Assembly (NCBI RefSeq): GCF_019219075.1
Contig: NZ_JAHUWJ010000009.1
Coordinates: forward strand, 62,001-126,000
Direction of reading: 5' to 3'
Length of the DNA: 64,000 nucleotides
DNA from: Chitinophaga sp. sic0106
Lineage (GTDB): Bacteria > Bacteroidota > Bacteroidia > Chitinophagales > Chitinophagaceae
Shown: positions 16,980 to 26,613 of the stretch, piece after piece
Layout of the letters: each line of letters starts with the position of its first letter
Position numbering within the stretch: position 1 is the first letter of the stretch
Program-made: the position numbers and the translations under genes
The notes under the pieces: generated by a model
The model's input: only the letters and a program-made list of their open reading frames with translations
What the model was told of the DNA's origin: nothing
Database searches by the model: none

Positions 16980-19044
16980 CATATTGAGCGCCTGGCGCAA
17001 TCGCTGGATTATACTACGTATAGCCGCCATCGTGATACAATCCATGGCCGTAGCCATGACGGGATGCGCCCTCTGGGGCAAGTCCGGCATATTTGCCGGC
17101 GTGGCCTACCTGCTCGTTTTCCTGGTTAATTTTCTGCTGCACCTGCCGGATAAAACAGAAATGGCCACCTGGCTCAATCAGCAGTTTCCGGAGCTGGAAG
17201 ACAGTGCAGGCCTGTTTTTAAAAGATCCTGCACAGCTGAATTTGCTGGAGTCCCTGCAGGTACAAAAAATTTCAGCGCGACTCGCACTGCTAAACCTGCC
17301 CCTCTCTTTTTATAAACCTGTATGGAACAGCCTGATCATGTGGCTGATCGCCGGCGGCCTGAGCTACATCGTATATTCCCGCGAAAGCATAGCCCGCCCT
17401 GAAAAGGAGGTAATAAAGCAGCCGGTGGAGAAAGTAATACCGGGTGTAAAAAGTATATCCATCACCGTTATACCTCCATCTTATACGGGTAAGGCTATAC
17501 GAAAACAAAGTACGTTTAATCTTTTGGTAGAAGACAGCGCAGCTGTTTCCTGGGAGCTACATACCAAAACACGGATTAACCAGGTGCACCTGTTGTTCAG
17601 TGACAGTACCGTGCTATCCCTGAAACCCTCTGCCGACGGTACTTCGTGGACCGGAGAGCGGCGTATCCACCATCCGGGATTTTACCAGGTACAACTGGAT
17701 ACCCTACTTTCCGGTTATTACCAGTTGCAAATGATCCCCGACCATCCTCCGCTGGTAAAAGTAAACAGTCCGCAGCCCAATACCACCATTGATTTGGGTC
17801 GCCCTCCTGTAGTGCGCATTGATGCACGGCTAACAGACGACTATGCCATCAAAAGTGCACACATATCCGCCACCATTGCCAGTGGGAGTGGGGAAGGGGT
17901 GAAATTCCGGGAACAGGACTTCCATTTCGACCAGTCCTTTAATTCCCGTCCTCCCTCAGCTGCCGCTACTAAAACACTGCTTCTGAACACCCTGGGCATG
18001 AAGCCAGGGGATGAATTGTATTTTCATATAGCCGTTACCGATAGTAGGGATCAACAAACATTGTCGGATGTATTCATCGTCACGCTGCCGGATACCGCAG
18101 CGCTGTTTAGCATGGACGGAATGGTGACGGCCCTCAACATCAAGCCGGAATATTTCCGCAGCCAGCGCCAGATCATCATTGAAACGGAAGCGCTGATCAG
18201 GGATAAGGACAGTCTGGGCACCGCTAAGTTTAACAGTCGCAGCAACGAACTGGGCACCGATCAGAAGCTGCTGCGCCTGCGCTACGGCAAGTTTCTGGGG
18301 GAGGAATCCGAAACCAATATCGGTGTAGGAGCGCATGACCATGATGATCACGATGAGCACGATCATGGCAAAGAGCCCGCATTCGGCGATGCCGAAGGCC
18401 TCATGGACGCCTTTGCCCATAAGCACGACAACGCGGAAGATGCTACCTTTTTTGATCCGGAAATTAAAAAGCAGCTGAAAGCTACCCTAACAGAAATGTG
18501 GAAGGCAGAACTGCAGTTGCGCTTATATAGGCCGCAGGAGGCCTTGCCGTTTGAGTATAAGGCCCTGCGCCTGCTCAAGGACTTGCAGCAGAAATCGCGT
18601 GCCTTTGTGGCCAAAACAGGGACTAAAACCACGCCGCTGAAGCCGGAGAAACGCCTCAGTGGTGAACAGGATAAGATCAGCCCGGCCATCATGAAGCAGG
18701 CCTTCGACTATAATGATCCTGACGCCGTGTTGCGGGCAGCCCTTTCCATATTGGATAACCAGGTTTTTTTGCCTTCGGCAGATGCCAGCGCAGCGGAGGT
18801 AATACGGCAATCGCTTGGCAGACTGACCACGGCAGCCGCTCGGGAGCCCGGTAAATACCTGGGCGCCATGGAGGCCTTGCGCAAGATACAGGAAGGAAAA
18901 GCCGCCACGGCAGATTATACCACTGCACGCCAGGGCATGTACCACCTGTTGCAGCCCCGCACCTTGCCACAGCCGGGTGTGCGGCCGCAGAGCAAGCTGG
19001 AAGAAAGCTATTTTAAAAATCTTAAAAAAACCGGTAGTCAATGA
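16960..19044 (+). CDS. DUF4175-like membrane protein with His/Asp-rich segment
   Basis: The start is taken at ATG 16960 (MVKRGYN), 20 bp inside the previous gene; an upstream TTG at 16906 is less likely. Two or three N-terminal helices (WIILRIAAIVIQSMAVAMTG, FAGVAYLLVFLVNFLLHL, WNSLIMWLIAGGLSYIVY) are followed by a long extracytosolic part with beta domains, including SISITVIPPSYTGKAIRK, as in DUF4175 proteins. Around residues 455-465 there is a His/Asp cluster (HDHDDHDEHDHG) that may bind metal. The C-terminal third is alpha-helical. It is one of two large envelope proteins that end the MoxR operon. The function is unknown; assignment rests on architecture and context. Confidence 0.65.
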   Translation: MVKRGYNILSAWRNRWIILRIAAIVIQSMAVAMTGCALWGKSGIFAGVAYLLVFLVNFLLHLPDKTEMATWLNQQFPELEDSAGLFLKDPAQLNLLESLQVQKISARLALLNLPLSFYKPVWNSLIMWLIAGGLSYIVYSRESIARPEKEVIKQPVEKVIPGVKSISITVIPPSYTGKAIRKQSTFNLLVEDSAAVSWELHTKTRINQVHLLFSDSTVLSLKPSADGTSWTGERRIHHPGFYQVQLDTLLSGYYQLQMIPDHPPLVKVNSPQPNTTIDLGRPPVVRIDARLTDDYAIKSAHISATIASGSGEGVKFREQDFHFDQSFNSRPPSAAATKTLLLNTLGMKPGDELYFHIAVTDSRDQQTLSDVFIVTLPDTAALFSMDGMVTALNIKPEYFRSQRQIIIETEALIRDKDSLGTAKFNSRSNELGTDQKLLRLRYGKFLGEESETNIGVGAHDHDDHDEHDHGKEPAFGDAEGLMDAFAHKHDNAEDATFFDPEIKKQLKATLTEMWKAELQLRLYRPQEALPFEYKALRLLKDLQQKSRAFVAKTGTKTTPLKPEKRLSGEQDKISPAIMKQAFDYNDPDAVLRAALSILDNQVFLPSADASAAEVIRQSLGRLTTAAAREPGKYLGAMEALRKIQEGKAATADYTTARQGMYHLLQPRTLPQPGVRPQSKLEESYFKNLKKTGSQ

Positions 19045-20405
19045 TGCAGCAATGGACATACGGCTATATCGGCGCCGGCGTACTGCTGCTGGCCGTGTTG
19101 CTGTGGCAGGAATATAAGCGTGCCAGCAAACGATTGCTGGTAGCGCGACTCCTGGCAACCACCCTGGCGGTCGTGAGCCTGGTAAAGCTAGGTGTTCATC
19201 ATCAAACAGCAGCACCGGCATCTCCCCAAAATAAAAAAGATACCCTGCTTACCCCTGCTAAACCGGTGTTTGCCAGTGGGTATTGGGAGAAGACATTGCC
19301 GTACCTGGCGCCGCTGCGTTTCCAGGGAAAGTATCATAATACCACGGGTACGAATACACGATTATACCTGGGATATGCCGGTATAACCCTCGACAGCACC
19401 ACGGTGGCCGCCGGCCATGATACCACCGTCAGCTTACAAACAGTACCACCGTTTTTAGGAACAGGAGTGCTGCAGGTGTTCGCCGTCAATAACAGGGATA
19501 CTATCGTATATCCGTTGCCGGTAGAAGTGCTGTCGGAAAAACGTATAGCCGTACTATTTATATCCGGCAGCCCTGCCTTTGAAAACCGCTTCCTGGCGGA
19601 CTGGCTGGCCACACAGGGTATGCCGGTGGCCATGAGGAGTCGCGTAGCTACCAGCAAGTACGTAACCCGGTTTAATAACATGAACCCCGTGTCCCTGGAT
19701 GCGATCAATAACAAACTGCTGGAGCAGTTTGATGTGATCATGGCGGAACCCACAGCGCTCACCGCTTCAGAGAAAAATTTATTGCAAGCCGCCATTCGAA
19801 GCAGTGATAAGGGCCTGGTGTACCTGGCCGACAGTACGCAGGCCTCCCTTAGCGGTGCCGTGCTGCTGAAAGACAGTACCGGCAAACCTGCCGTGACGAT
19901 TACCACACAGGGTATGGGCCGGCTGCTGCAACTGGGTAGCAGTAATACCTTTGCCTGGAAGCTGCAGGGCGATACCACCGCCTACGGCCATTATTGGACA
20001 ACCGTACTGAGCGCAGCAGCCGGAAACACGGGTGCTAAGTCAGCCGTGGAACTACAGCCTTTCTTTGCCACCATCAACGATCAGATTACCATCTCCCTGA
20101 AAAATACCGGAAAGCAACCTGACAGCTTTGTACTGGCAAGGCAGGTGCGATTACCGCTTGCACAGGATGCTCTCCAGGACGATCACTTTACCGCCACCTG
20201 GTGGCCGGCAGCAAGCGGCTGGCATACCTTACAGTGGGGTACGGAAACTTATCATGGTTATGTGTTTGCACCCACCGACTGGGCTGAATTAAGGGAGGAA
20301 AGCCCTGAAATCCGCCAGGAATCAGTGCCGGCAAAGATCTGCTGGTACTGGATACTGCCGCTGCTGGCGTCCTGTATTTTTTTGTGGGCAGAAAAGAAAT
20401 TGTGA
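19041..20405 (+). CDS. Membrane protein, last gene of the MoxR operon, unknown function
   Basis: The start ATG overlaps the TGA of the previous gene (ATGA), so translation is coupled. The 454-residue protein has N-terminal helices (IGAGVLLLAVLLWQEYK, LLATTLAVVSLVKLGV) and a C-terminal helix (WYWILPLLASCIFLWAEKKL) ending the chain. The part between should be periplasmic. A central segment (EKRIAVLFISGSPAFENRFLADWL ... FDVIMAEP) looks like the class I glutamine-amidotransferase-like fold seen in BatA-family and DUF4159-related proteins, without a catalytic Cys in the expected place. A role with the BatA-like and DUF4175-like proteins is inferred from coupling only. Confidence 0.7.
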   Translation: MMQQWTYGYIGAGVLLLAVLLWQEYKRASKRLLVARLLATTLAVVSLVKLGVHHQTAAPASPQNKKDTLLTPAKPVFASGYWEKTLPYLAPLRFQGKYHNTTGTNTRLYLGYAGITLDSTTVAAGHDTTVSLQTVPPFLGTGVLQVFAVNNRDTIVYPLPVEVLSEKRIAVLFISGSPAFENRFLADWLATQGMPVAMRSRVATSKYVTRFNNMNPVSLDAINNKLLEQFDVIMAEPTALTASEKNLLQAAIRSSDKGLVYLADSTQASLSGAVLLKDSTGKPAVTITTQGMGRLLQLGSSNTFAWKLQGDTTAYGHYWTTVLSAAAGNTGAKSAVELQPFFATINDQITISLKNTGKQPDSFVLARQVRLPLAQDALQDDHFTATWWPAASGWHTLQWGTETYHGYVFAPTDWAELREESPEIRQESVPAKICWYWILPLLASCIFLWAEKKL

Positions 20406-20487
20406 CCAACGGTTATAAATTACAAGGAAAAAAAATTAGCTTAGGCTTCCGATAATATCAGGATGGTTTTGTAGTTATGAGAAAACA

Positions 20488-20510
20488 GCACACGGGTGTG
20501 CCGTGTGTGC
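20488..20510. other. Small hairpin region upstream of the TldD/TldE operon
   Basis: Two mutually exclusive stems can form. GCACAC-GG-GTGTGC is the first; the second pairs CACACG at 20489-20494 with CGTGTG at 20502-20507. It lies 59 bp before the likely TTG start in the leader. Its function is speculative. Confidence 0.3.
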
Positions 20511-20568
20511 TTATGTACAAGCCTGTCGACCAACGAATCTAAATCTAACCAAATCAACAGAACTGCTC

Positions 20569-22203
20569 TTGAAACGTAAAGACTTTATCCAGCTCTCTGC
20601 CATGGGACTGGGCGCCCTCGTTCTGCCGAACTTTGCATTCGGTAATCCTGTTGATCCATCACGGTTTCTGAATGATGGTATCGACGTGAAAATCAAGAAA
20701 GACCTGGCAGATGTGGCCCTTAACGCCGCCAAAGCCAAAGGAGCCACTTACGCGGACGTCCGCATTGGCCGCTATCTCAACCAGATAGTGATGACACGCG
20801 AAACACGTGTCCAGAATATCGCCAATACAGAATCGTTTGGGGTAGGCATCCGCGTTATTGCCAACGGTTGCTGGGGCTTTGCCGCTACCAACAACGTTAC
20901 ACGCGAAGAAGTAGCCAAAGCTGCCGAACGCGCCGTAGCCGTAGCTAAAGCTAACAGCCGCGTAAAAGCAGAACCGGTAAGGCTCGCACCACAGAAAGGT
21001 TATGGCGAGGTGAACTGGAAAACGCCCATCGAAATCAACACCTTTACCGTGCCGGTAAAAGATAAGGTAGACCTGCTCCTGTCCGTAAACGATGCAGCCC
21101 TCAAAGGTGGTGCTAACTTCGTGAACTCCGCCATCATGGCCATCAACGAACAGAAGTACTTCGCCTCCACCGATGGATCCTACATTGACCAGGACATCCA
21201 CCGCCTGTTCCCCACCTTCACGGTAACAAAAATCGACCGGGCCAGCGGCAAATTTGAAACACGTAAATCACTCAGCTCTCCGGTAGGTATGGGGTACGAA
21301 TACCTCAAAGCCCGCCCGGAAGATAAGGTAGGCGGCATCGTTACACGCTACCGTGGCCGCTATGATATGCTGGAAGATGTGCAAAACGCCACCCGCGATG
21401 TAGAACAGAAGCTGAAAGCGACCTCCGTACAACCAGGTAAGTACGACCTGATACTGGACCCTTCCCACCTCTGGCTCACCATCCACGAATCCGTAGCTCA
21501 CCCCACAGAGCTGGATCGCGTGTTGGGCTATGAAGCCAACTACGCCGGCACCAGCTTCCTCACCCTCGATAAATGGAAATCCGGCAACTTCAATTTCGGC
21601 AGCAAAATCGTAAACGTGGTGGCAGATAAACTGCAACCCGGCTCCCTCGGCGCCGTAGGCTATGATGATGAAGGAGTGAAATGCGGACAATGGGATCTCA
21701 TCAAAGACGGTATACTGGTCAACTACCAGGCCATCCGCGATCAGGCACATATCATCGGCCTCGATCACTCGCAAGGCTGCTGCTATGCCCAAAGCTGGGC
21801 AGACGTGCAGTTCCAGCGTATGCCCAACGTATCCTTACAGCCCGGCAAAACACCGCTGAGCGTAAACGATATGATCAAAAATGTAGAGAAAGGCATCTAC
21901 ATCATCGGCGATGGCTCCTTTAGTATTGATCAGCAACGCTACAACTTCCAGTTTGGTGGACAAACCTTCTACGAGGTGAAAAACGGTCAGATCACCGGTA
22001 TGCTCAAAGATGTAGCCTACCAGGCCAACACCCGCGAGTTCTGGAACAGCTGCACCGCTATCGCAGATAAGAGCGACTACCGCCTCGGCGGCGCCTTTAA
22101 TGATGGTAAAGGTCAGCCCGGCCAGTCCAATGCCGTATCGCACGGTAGTTCCACTACCCGCTTCAACGGTGTAAACGTGATTAATACTGCTCGCAAAATC
22201 TAA
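20569..22203 (+). CDS. TldD-family metalloprotease, copy 1
   Basis: TldD is the zinc-protease half of the TldD/TldE heterodimer, which degrades peptides and processes RiPPs such as microcin B17. The HExxxH motif is HESVAH (His306, Glu307, His311). The start is set to TTG at 20569: this gives 544 residues, exactly the length of the paralogue at 23577, and an aligned N-terminus KRKDFIQLSAMGLGALVLP. That leader looks like a Tat-type signal but has KRK instead of twin arginine. It is the first gene of a four-gene operon; its TldE partner follows after 9 bp. Export is uncertain because the twin-arginine pair is imperfect. Confidence 0.88.
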   Translation: MKRKDFIQLSAMGLGALVLPNFAFGNPVDPSRFLNDGIDVKIKKDLADVALNAAKAKGATYADVRIGRYLNQIVMTRETRVQNIANTESFGVGIRVIANGCWGFAATNNVTREEVAKAAERAVAVAKANSRVKAEPVRLAPQKGYGEVNWKTPIEINTFTVPVKDKVDLLLSVNDAALKGGANFVNSAIMAINEQKYFASTDGSYIDQDIHRLFPTFTVTKIDRASGKFETRKSLSSPVGMGYEYLKARPEDKVGGIVTRYRGRYDMLEDVQNATRDVEQKLKATSVQPGKYDLILDPSHLWLTIHESVAHPTELDRVLGYEANYAGTSFLTLDKWKSGNFNFGSKIVNVVADKLQPGSLGAVGYDDEGVKCGQWDLIKDGILVNYQAIRDQAHIIGLDHSQGCCYAQSWADVQFQRMPNVSLQPGKTPLSVNDMIKNVEKGIYIIGDGSFSIDQQRYNFQFGGQTFYEVKNGQITGMLKDVAYQANTREFWNSCTAIADKSDYRLGGAFNDGKGQPGQSNAVSHGSSTTRFNGVNVINTARKI

Positions 22204-22212
22204 ACGACAACA

Positions 22213-23547
22213 ATGGCAATTTTAAATAAAGAAGCAACCAAAGCCCTCCTGCAGAAAGTACTTTCTTTCTCTAAGGCCGATGAATGTGAGGTGAGCTTGC
22301 GCGGCACCGAAGGCGGTAACATCCGCTATGCCCGCAACGCCATCAGCACCGCCGGCGATATCAGTACCCTCACCCTCAGCGTTACCTCCAGTTTTGGTAA
22401 ACGCTCCGGCACCGCCAATATCAACGAATTTACCGATGACGCCCTCAAACGCGTGGTAGCACGCGCCGAAGAGCTGGCGAAGCTGGCGCCGGAAAATCCG
22501 GAATACATGCCGCTGCGCGGCCCTGCTGAGTTTAAAGACTCTCCCGGTTACGTCGATGCTACCGCCAACATGACACCGGACGACCGCGCCGATGCCGTGG
22601 CTAAAAGCATCAACGTAGCAAAAGATGCCAACCTGGAAGCAGCCGGCTTTATCGAAAATACGACGGGCTTCAACGCCATTATGAACTCCAAAGGCCTGTT
22701 TGCCTACGATACCGATACCAACGTGGTGTTTACCATCACCACGCGCAACAGCGCCGGTACCGGTTCAGGCTTTGCCGGCAGGGGATTCAACGATTTCCGT
22801 AAACTGGATACCCACGAGGCTACCCGTATTGCAGCCATGAAAGCCAACAGCAGCGCGGAAGCCAAAGCCATTGAGCCAGGAAAATATACCGTTATCCTGG
22901 AGCCGATCGCGGCTACGTATATGCTGGAAAATATGTTCCGTGGCCTGGATGCGCGTAATGCCGATGAAGGCCGCAGCTTCATGAGCAGGCCCGGTGGTGG
23001 TAACCGCATCGGCGAACAGCTTATGGACGAAAAAGTAACCATCTATTCCGATCCGTTCTACCCTGATCTGCCAGGGCCTACCTGGAACAGGGATGGCTTG
23101 CCATTGGAAAAAACGACCTGGATCGATAAGGGCGTGGTGAAGAACCTGGCCTACTCCCCGTTCTGGGCACAGAAAAAAGGCGTACAGCCGGTACCGATGC
23201 CGTCCAACATCATCATGGAAGGCGGCGATGCCTCGCTGGAAGAGCTGATAAAATCCACAGAAAAAGGTATCCTCATTTCACGCCTCTGGTATATCCGTAT
23301 GGTAGATGCCCAAACACTGCTGCTGACCGGCCTTACCCGCGACGGAACTTTCTATATCGAAAATGGTGAAATCAAATACCCGGTGAAAAATCTTCGTTTT
23401 AATGAGAGTCCGGTGATTATGTTGAATAACGTGGAAGCACTTGGTAAAACACAGCGTAGCGTGAGTATCGAATCCTACAGGAGTTTTATGATCCCACCCA
23501 TCAAGGTGCGTGACTTTACCTTCACTTCTTTGTCGGATGCAGTTTAA
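22213..23547 (+). CDS. TldE/PmbA-family protein, copy 1
   Basis: This 444-residue protein is the non-catalytic partner in the TldD/TldE complex. It carries the family's GTGSGFAGRGFNDF, AEAKAIEPGKYTVILEP and LTRDGTFYIENGEIKYPVKNLRFNES elements and has no HExxxH motif, as expected. There is no signal peptide, unlike its TldD neighbour, which raises the question of where the complex forms. It is about as similar to 25214-26551 as the two TldD copies are to each other. The gap to the preceding gene is 9 bp and to the next is 29 bp. Confidence 0.9.
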   Translation: MAILNKEATKALLQKVLSFSKADECEVSLRGTEGGNIRYARNAISTAGDISTLTLSVTSSFGKRSGTANINEFTDDALKRVVARAEELAKLAPENPEYMPLRGPAEFKDSPGYVDATANMTPDDRADAVAKSINVAKDANLEAAGFIENTTGFNAIMNSKGLFAYDTDTNVVFTITTRNSAGTGSGFAGRGFNDFRKLDTHEATRIAAMKANSSAEAKAIEPGKYTVILEPIAATYMLENMFRGLDARNADEGRSFMSRPGGGNRIGEQLMDEKVTIYSDPFYPDLPGPTWNRDGLPLEKTTWIDKGVVKNLAYSPFWAQKKGVQPVPMPSNIIMEGGDASLEELIKSTEKGILISRLWYIRMVDAQTLLLTGLTRDGTFYIENGEIKYPVKNLRFNESPVIMLNNVEALGKTQRSVSIESYRSFMIPPIKVRDFTFTSLSDAV

Positions 23548-23576
23548 TAATTCGTCATTCACATAAAATGTAACCC

Positions 23577-25211
23577 ATGAAAAGAAGAGATTTTCTACAT
23601 CTCACCGGCATGGGGATCGGAGCGGGGATCTTAGCACAGATCCCCGTTCTTGGTAAAGCGATCCCCCTTGAAACGCCGTGGCATACAGTAGACGTGGCCA
23701 AAAAGAAAGTACTGGCCGATATCGCACTGGATGCCGCCCGTAGTAAAGGCGCCACCTATACGGATGTACGCATCGGTCGTTACCTCAATCAGTTTGTTAT
23801 CACCCGGGAAGACAAAGTACAGAACGTTGTCAACACAGAATCTTTCGGTATTGGCATCCGCGTGCTGGCCAACGGCTGCTGGGGCTTCGCCAGTACAGAT
23901 GACCTGAGTCCCGACAACATCGCCCGCACCGCCGCACTGGCCGTTGCTATCGCTAAAGAAAACTCCCGGCTGATCACCACTCCGGTAGAACTGGCCCCAC
24001 AGAAAGGAGTAGGGGAGGTAAGCTGGAAAGCACCTATCCAACGCAATGCCTTCGACGTACCGATCAAAGAAAAAGCTGACCTCCTGTTGTCTGTCAACGA
24101 TGCCGCGCTGAAAGGCGGCGCCAACTACATCGGCTCCTACCTCTTCCTGGTAAATGAGCAGAAGTATTTCGCCAGCTCCGATGGCTCCTATATCGACCAG
24201 GACGTACACCGCATCTGGCCTACCTTCGATATCACCAAAATCGACAGCGCCACCGGCAAGTTCGAAAGACGCGGTGCCCTCAGCGCCCCACGTGGTATGG
24301 GCTATGAATACCTCATGCCCAACGACGCAGAAAAAATTCATGGCGTAACTACGTTGTACCGTAACCGTTACGATATGCTCGAGGATGCCCGCCAGGGCGC
24401 CGCTCAGCTCGGACAGAAAATGAAAGCCAAGTCTGTAGAGCCGGGCAAATACGACCTGGTGCTGGACCCGTCACACCTCTGGCTCACCATCCACGAATCC
24501 GTAGGGCATCCTACCGAACTGGACAGGGTACTGGGCTACGAAGCTAACTTCGCAGGTACCAGCTTCCTCACGCTGGATAAATGGGAGTCGAAGAATTTTA
24601 ATTTCGGCAGCCCTATTGTCAACATCAAAGCAGATAAGAAACAACCCGGTTCCCTCGGCGCCGTAGGCTACGACGACGAAGGCGTGCCTACACAGGAGTG
24701 GGACCTCATTAAAGAAGGCAAGCTGGTCAACTACCAGGCTATCCGCGATCAGGCGCATGTGATCGGCCTCGATCACTCACAGGGCTGCTGCTACTCCCAG
24801 AGCTGGAGCGATGTGCAGTTCCAGCGTATGCCTAACGTGAGCCTGCAGCCAGGTAAGCAACGGTTATCGCCACAGGATATCATTAAAAATGTAGAACGTG
24901 GCATCTTCATCGTAGGAGATGGTTCCTTCTCCATTGATCAGCAACGATACAACTTCCAGTTTGGAGGTCAGTTATTTTACGAAATTAAAAATGGTGAGAT
25001 CGTAGGTATGCTCAAGGATGTAGCCTACCAGAGCAATACACAGGAGTTCTGGAATTCCTGCAAAGCCATTGCCGATGAAAGAGATTACCGCCTCGGTGGC
25101 TCCTTCTTCGACGGCAAAGGCCAGCCGGAGCAGGTGAGCGCCGTGAGTCACGGCTCCGCCACCACCCGTTTTAATGGAGTAAACGTTATTAACACAGCAA
25201 GAAAAATTTAA
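23577..25211 (+). CDS. TldD-family metalloprotease, copy 2, Tat-type signal
   Basis: This 544-residue paralogue of copy 1 keeps the HESVGH zinc motif (HExxxH) and the following TELDRVLGYEANFAGTSF, where the third ligand region is expected. Its N-terminus MKRRDFLHLTGMGIGAGIL is a good twin-arginine signal (RRDFL), so it should be exported folded, consistent with a metalloenzyme. The two TldD proteins are nearly collinear, with long identical blocks, so they arose by tandem duplication of the TldD-TldE pair. The partner TldE gene follows after only 2 bp. Confidence 0.9.
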   Translation: MKRRDFLHLTGMGIGAGILAQIPVLGKAIPLETPWHTVDVAKKKVLADIALDAARSKGATYTDVRIGRYLNQFVITREDKVQNVVNTESFGIGIRVLANGCWGFASTDDLSPDNIARTAALAVAIAKENSRLITTPVELAPQKGVGEVSWKAPIQRNAFDVPIKEKADLLLSVNDAALKGGANYIGSYLFLVNEQKYFASSDGSYIDQDVHRIWPTFDITKIDSATGKFERRGALSAPRGMGYEYLMPNDAEKIHGVTTLYRNRYDMLEDARQGAAQLGQKMKAKSVEPGKYDLVLDPSHLWLTIHESVGHPTELDRVLGYEANFAGTSFLTLDKWESKNFNFGSPIVNIKADKKQPGSLGAVGYDDEGVPTQEWDLIKEGKLVNYQAIRDQAHVIGLDHSQGCCYSQSWSDVQFQRMPNVSLQPGKQRLSPQDIIKNVERGIFIVGDGSFSIDQQRYNFQFGGQLFYEIKNGEIVGMLKDVAYQSNTQEFWNSCKAIADERDYRLGGSFFDGKGQPEQVSAVSHGSATTRFNGVNVINTARKI

Positions 25212-25213
25212 CT

Positions 25214-26551
25214 ATGCCTATCCTTACAAAAGAAGATGCGCAACAGTTACTGAAAAAAGTACTTGCTTTTTCAAAAGCTGATCAATGCGAAGTAAATATA
25301 TTCGGCAGCAATAGCGGCAACGTACGCTACGCCCGCAATGCCGTATCTACCAGCGGCGGGAATAGTCTGAGCCAGCTGGTCGTATCTTCCGCCTTTGGTA
25401 AACGCCTGGGCGTAGCCACCATCAATGAGTTCGACGATGCCTCCCTGGAAAAGGTAGTAAGGCGCTCCGAGGAGCTGGCAAGGCTGGCCCCGGAAAACCC
25501 CGAATTCATGCCTTTTTTGGAGCCGCAGCAGTATGGCCCTGAAACACCTTCCTTTGTGGAAGAAACGGCCGCTGTAGACCCTAAAAAGCGTGCTGACATG
25601 GTAGCCGCCTCACTGGACGTTGCCCGCAAAAACGGACTGGTAGCAGCAGGGTTCCTGGAAAATACCGCGGCCTATAGCGCCATGATGAACTCCAAAGGCC
25701 TGTTTGCCTATCATACCAGCACCAACGTGCGCTTTACAGCCACGCTGCGCAGTGAAGACGGTACAGGCTCCGGCTATATTTCCAAAGGGGTGAATGATGT
25801 CCGCAAGCTCGATACCGGCGCCGGCACCACCATCGCCGCCAAAAAAGCCCTCGGCTCCAAAAATGCCAAAGCCCTGGAACCCGGTAAATATACCGTGATC
25901 CTGGAACCTGCTGCCGGCATAGTGCTGCTGGAAAACATGTTCTTCAACATGGACGCTCGCAGCGCCGACGAAGGCCGCAGCTTTCTCAGCAAGCCGGGAG
26001 GTAAAACCAAAGTAGGGGAAAAACTGGTAGACGACAGGGTGACGATTTACTCGGACCCCTGGCATCCGGAACTGCCTACATCTCCCTATAGTAATGATGG
26101 CAGACCCATGGAAAAAACTACCTGGATAGAAAATGGCGTCATGAAAAATGTGTTTTATTCCAGGTATTGGGCCGAAAAACAGAAAACTAAAGCAGTGCCT
26201 GGCCCCGATGGAGCCATCATGGTGGGAGGTACCAAAACGCTCGATCAGCTGATCAAAGAAACAGAGAAAGGCATCCTGGTGACCCGCCTCTGGTACATCC
26301 GCGAAGTAGATCCGCAAACGATCCTGCTGACCGGCCTTACCCGCGACGGAACTTTCTACATCGAAAACGGTGAAATCAAATACCCTGTGAAAAATTTCAG
26401 ATTCAATGAAAGTCCGGTCATCATGCTCAATAACCTCGAAGAACTTGGCATCAGTGAACGTACGATCAGCGGCGAAAGTAACCAGGAAGCAATGATTCCA
26501 CCCATGAAAATACGCGACTTTACTTTTACCTCCTTATCGGATGCCGTGTAA
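25214..26551 (+). CDS. TldE/PmbA-family protein, copy 2
   Basis: This 445-residue protein is the partner of TldD copy 2 and lies 2 bp behind it. It shares with copy 1 the segments NVRYARNAVST, GTGSGYISKGVNDVRKLDT and LTRDGTFYIENGEIKYPVKNFRFNES, and the same C-terminal IRDFTFTSLSDAV. There is no HExxxH motif and no signal peptide. It is the last gene of the operon, closed by a terminator 10 bp downstream. Both pairs look intact, so subfunctionalisation rather than decay is likely. Confidence 0.9.
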   Translation: MPILTKEDAQQLLKKVLAFSKADQCEVNIFGSNSGNVRYARNAVSTSGGNSLSQLVVSSAFGKRLGVATINEFDDASLEKVVRRSEELARLAPENPEFMPFLEPQQYGPETPSFVEETAAVDPKKRADMVAASLDVARKNGLVAAGFLENTAAYSAMMNSKGLFAYHTSTNVRFTATLRSEDGTGSGYISKGVNDVRKLDTGAGTTIAAKKALGSKNAKALEPGKYTVILEPAAGIVLLENMFFNMDARSADEGRSFLSKPGGKTKVGEKLVDDRVTIYSDPWHPELPTSPYSNDGRPMEKTTWIENGVMKNVFYSRYWAEKQKTKAVPGPDGAIMVGGTKTLDQLIKETEKGILVTRLWYIREVDPQTILLTGLTRDGTFYIENGEIKYPVKNFRFNESPVIMLNNLEELGISERTISGESNQEAMIPPMKIRDFTFTSLSDAV

Positions 26552-26561
26552 TCCGACCACA

Positions 26562-26589
26562 AAAAAGGACGCCGTGTGGCGTCCTTTTT
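26562..26589 (+). terminator. Terminator of the TldD/TldE operon
   Basis: Perfect 12-bp arms (AAAAAGGACGCC and its complement) with a GTGT loop end in a T-rich run. It lies 10 bp after the last stop codon. Confidence 0.85.
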
Positions 26590-26613
26590 ATTTTTTTCAG
26601 GGAGATGTAAATG

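Noticed and set aside
20503..20568. GTG start giving a 22-residue extension of TldD copy 1
   Set aside because: The extension is unlike the paralogue and runs through a hairpin; TTG at 20569 yields the same 544-residue length as copy 2.
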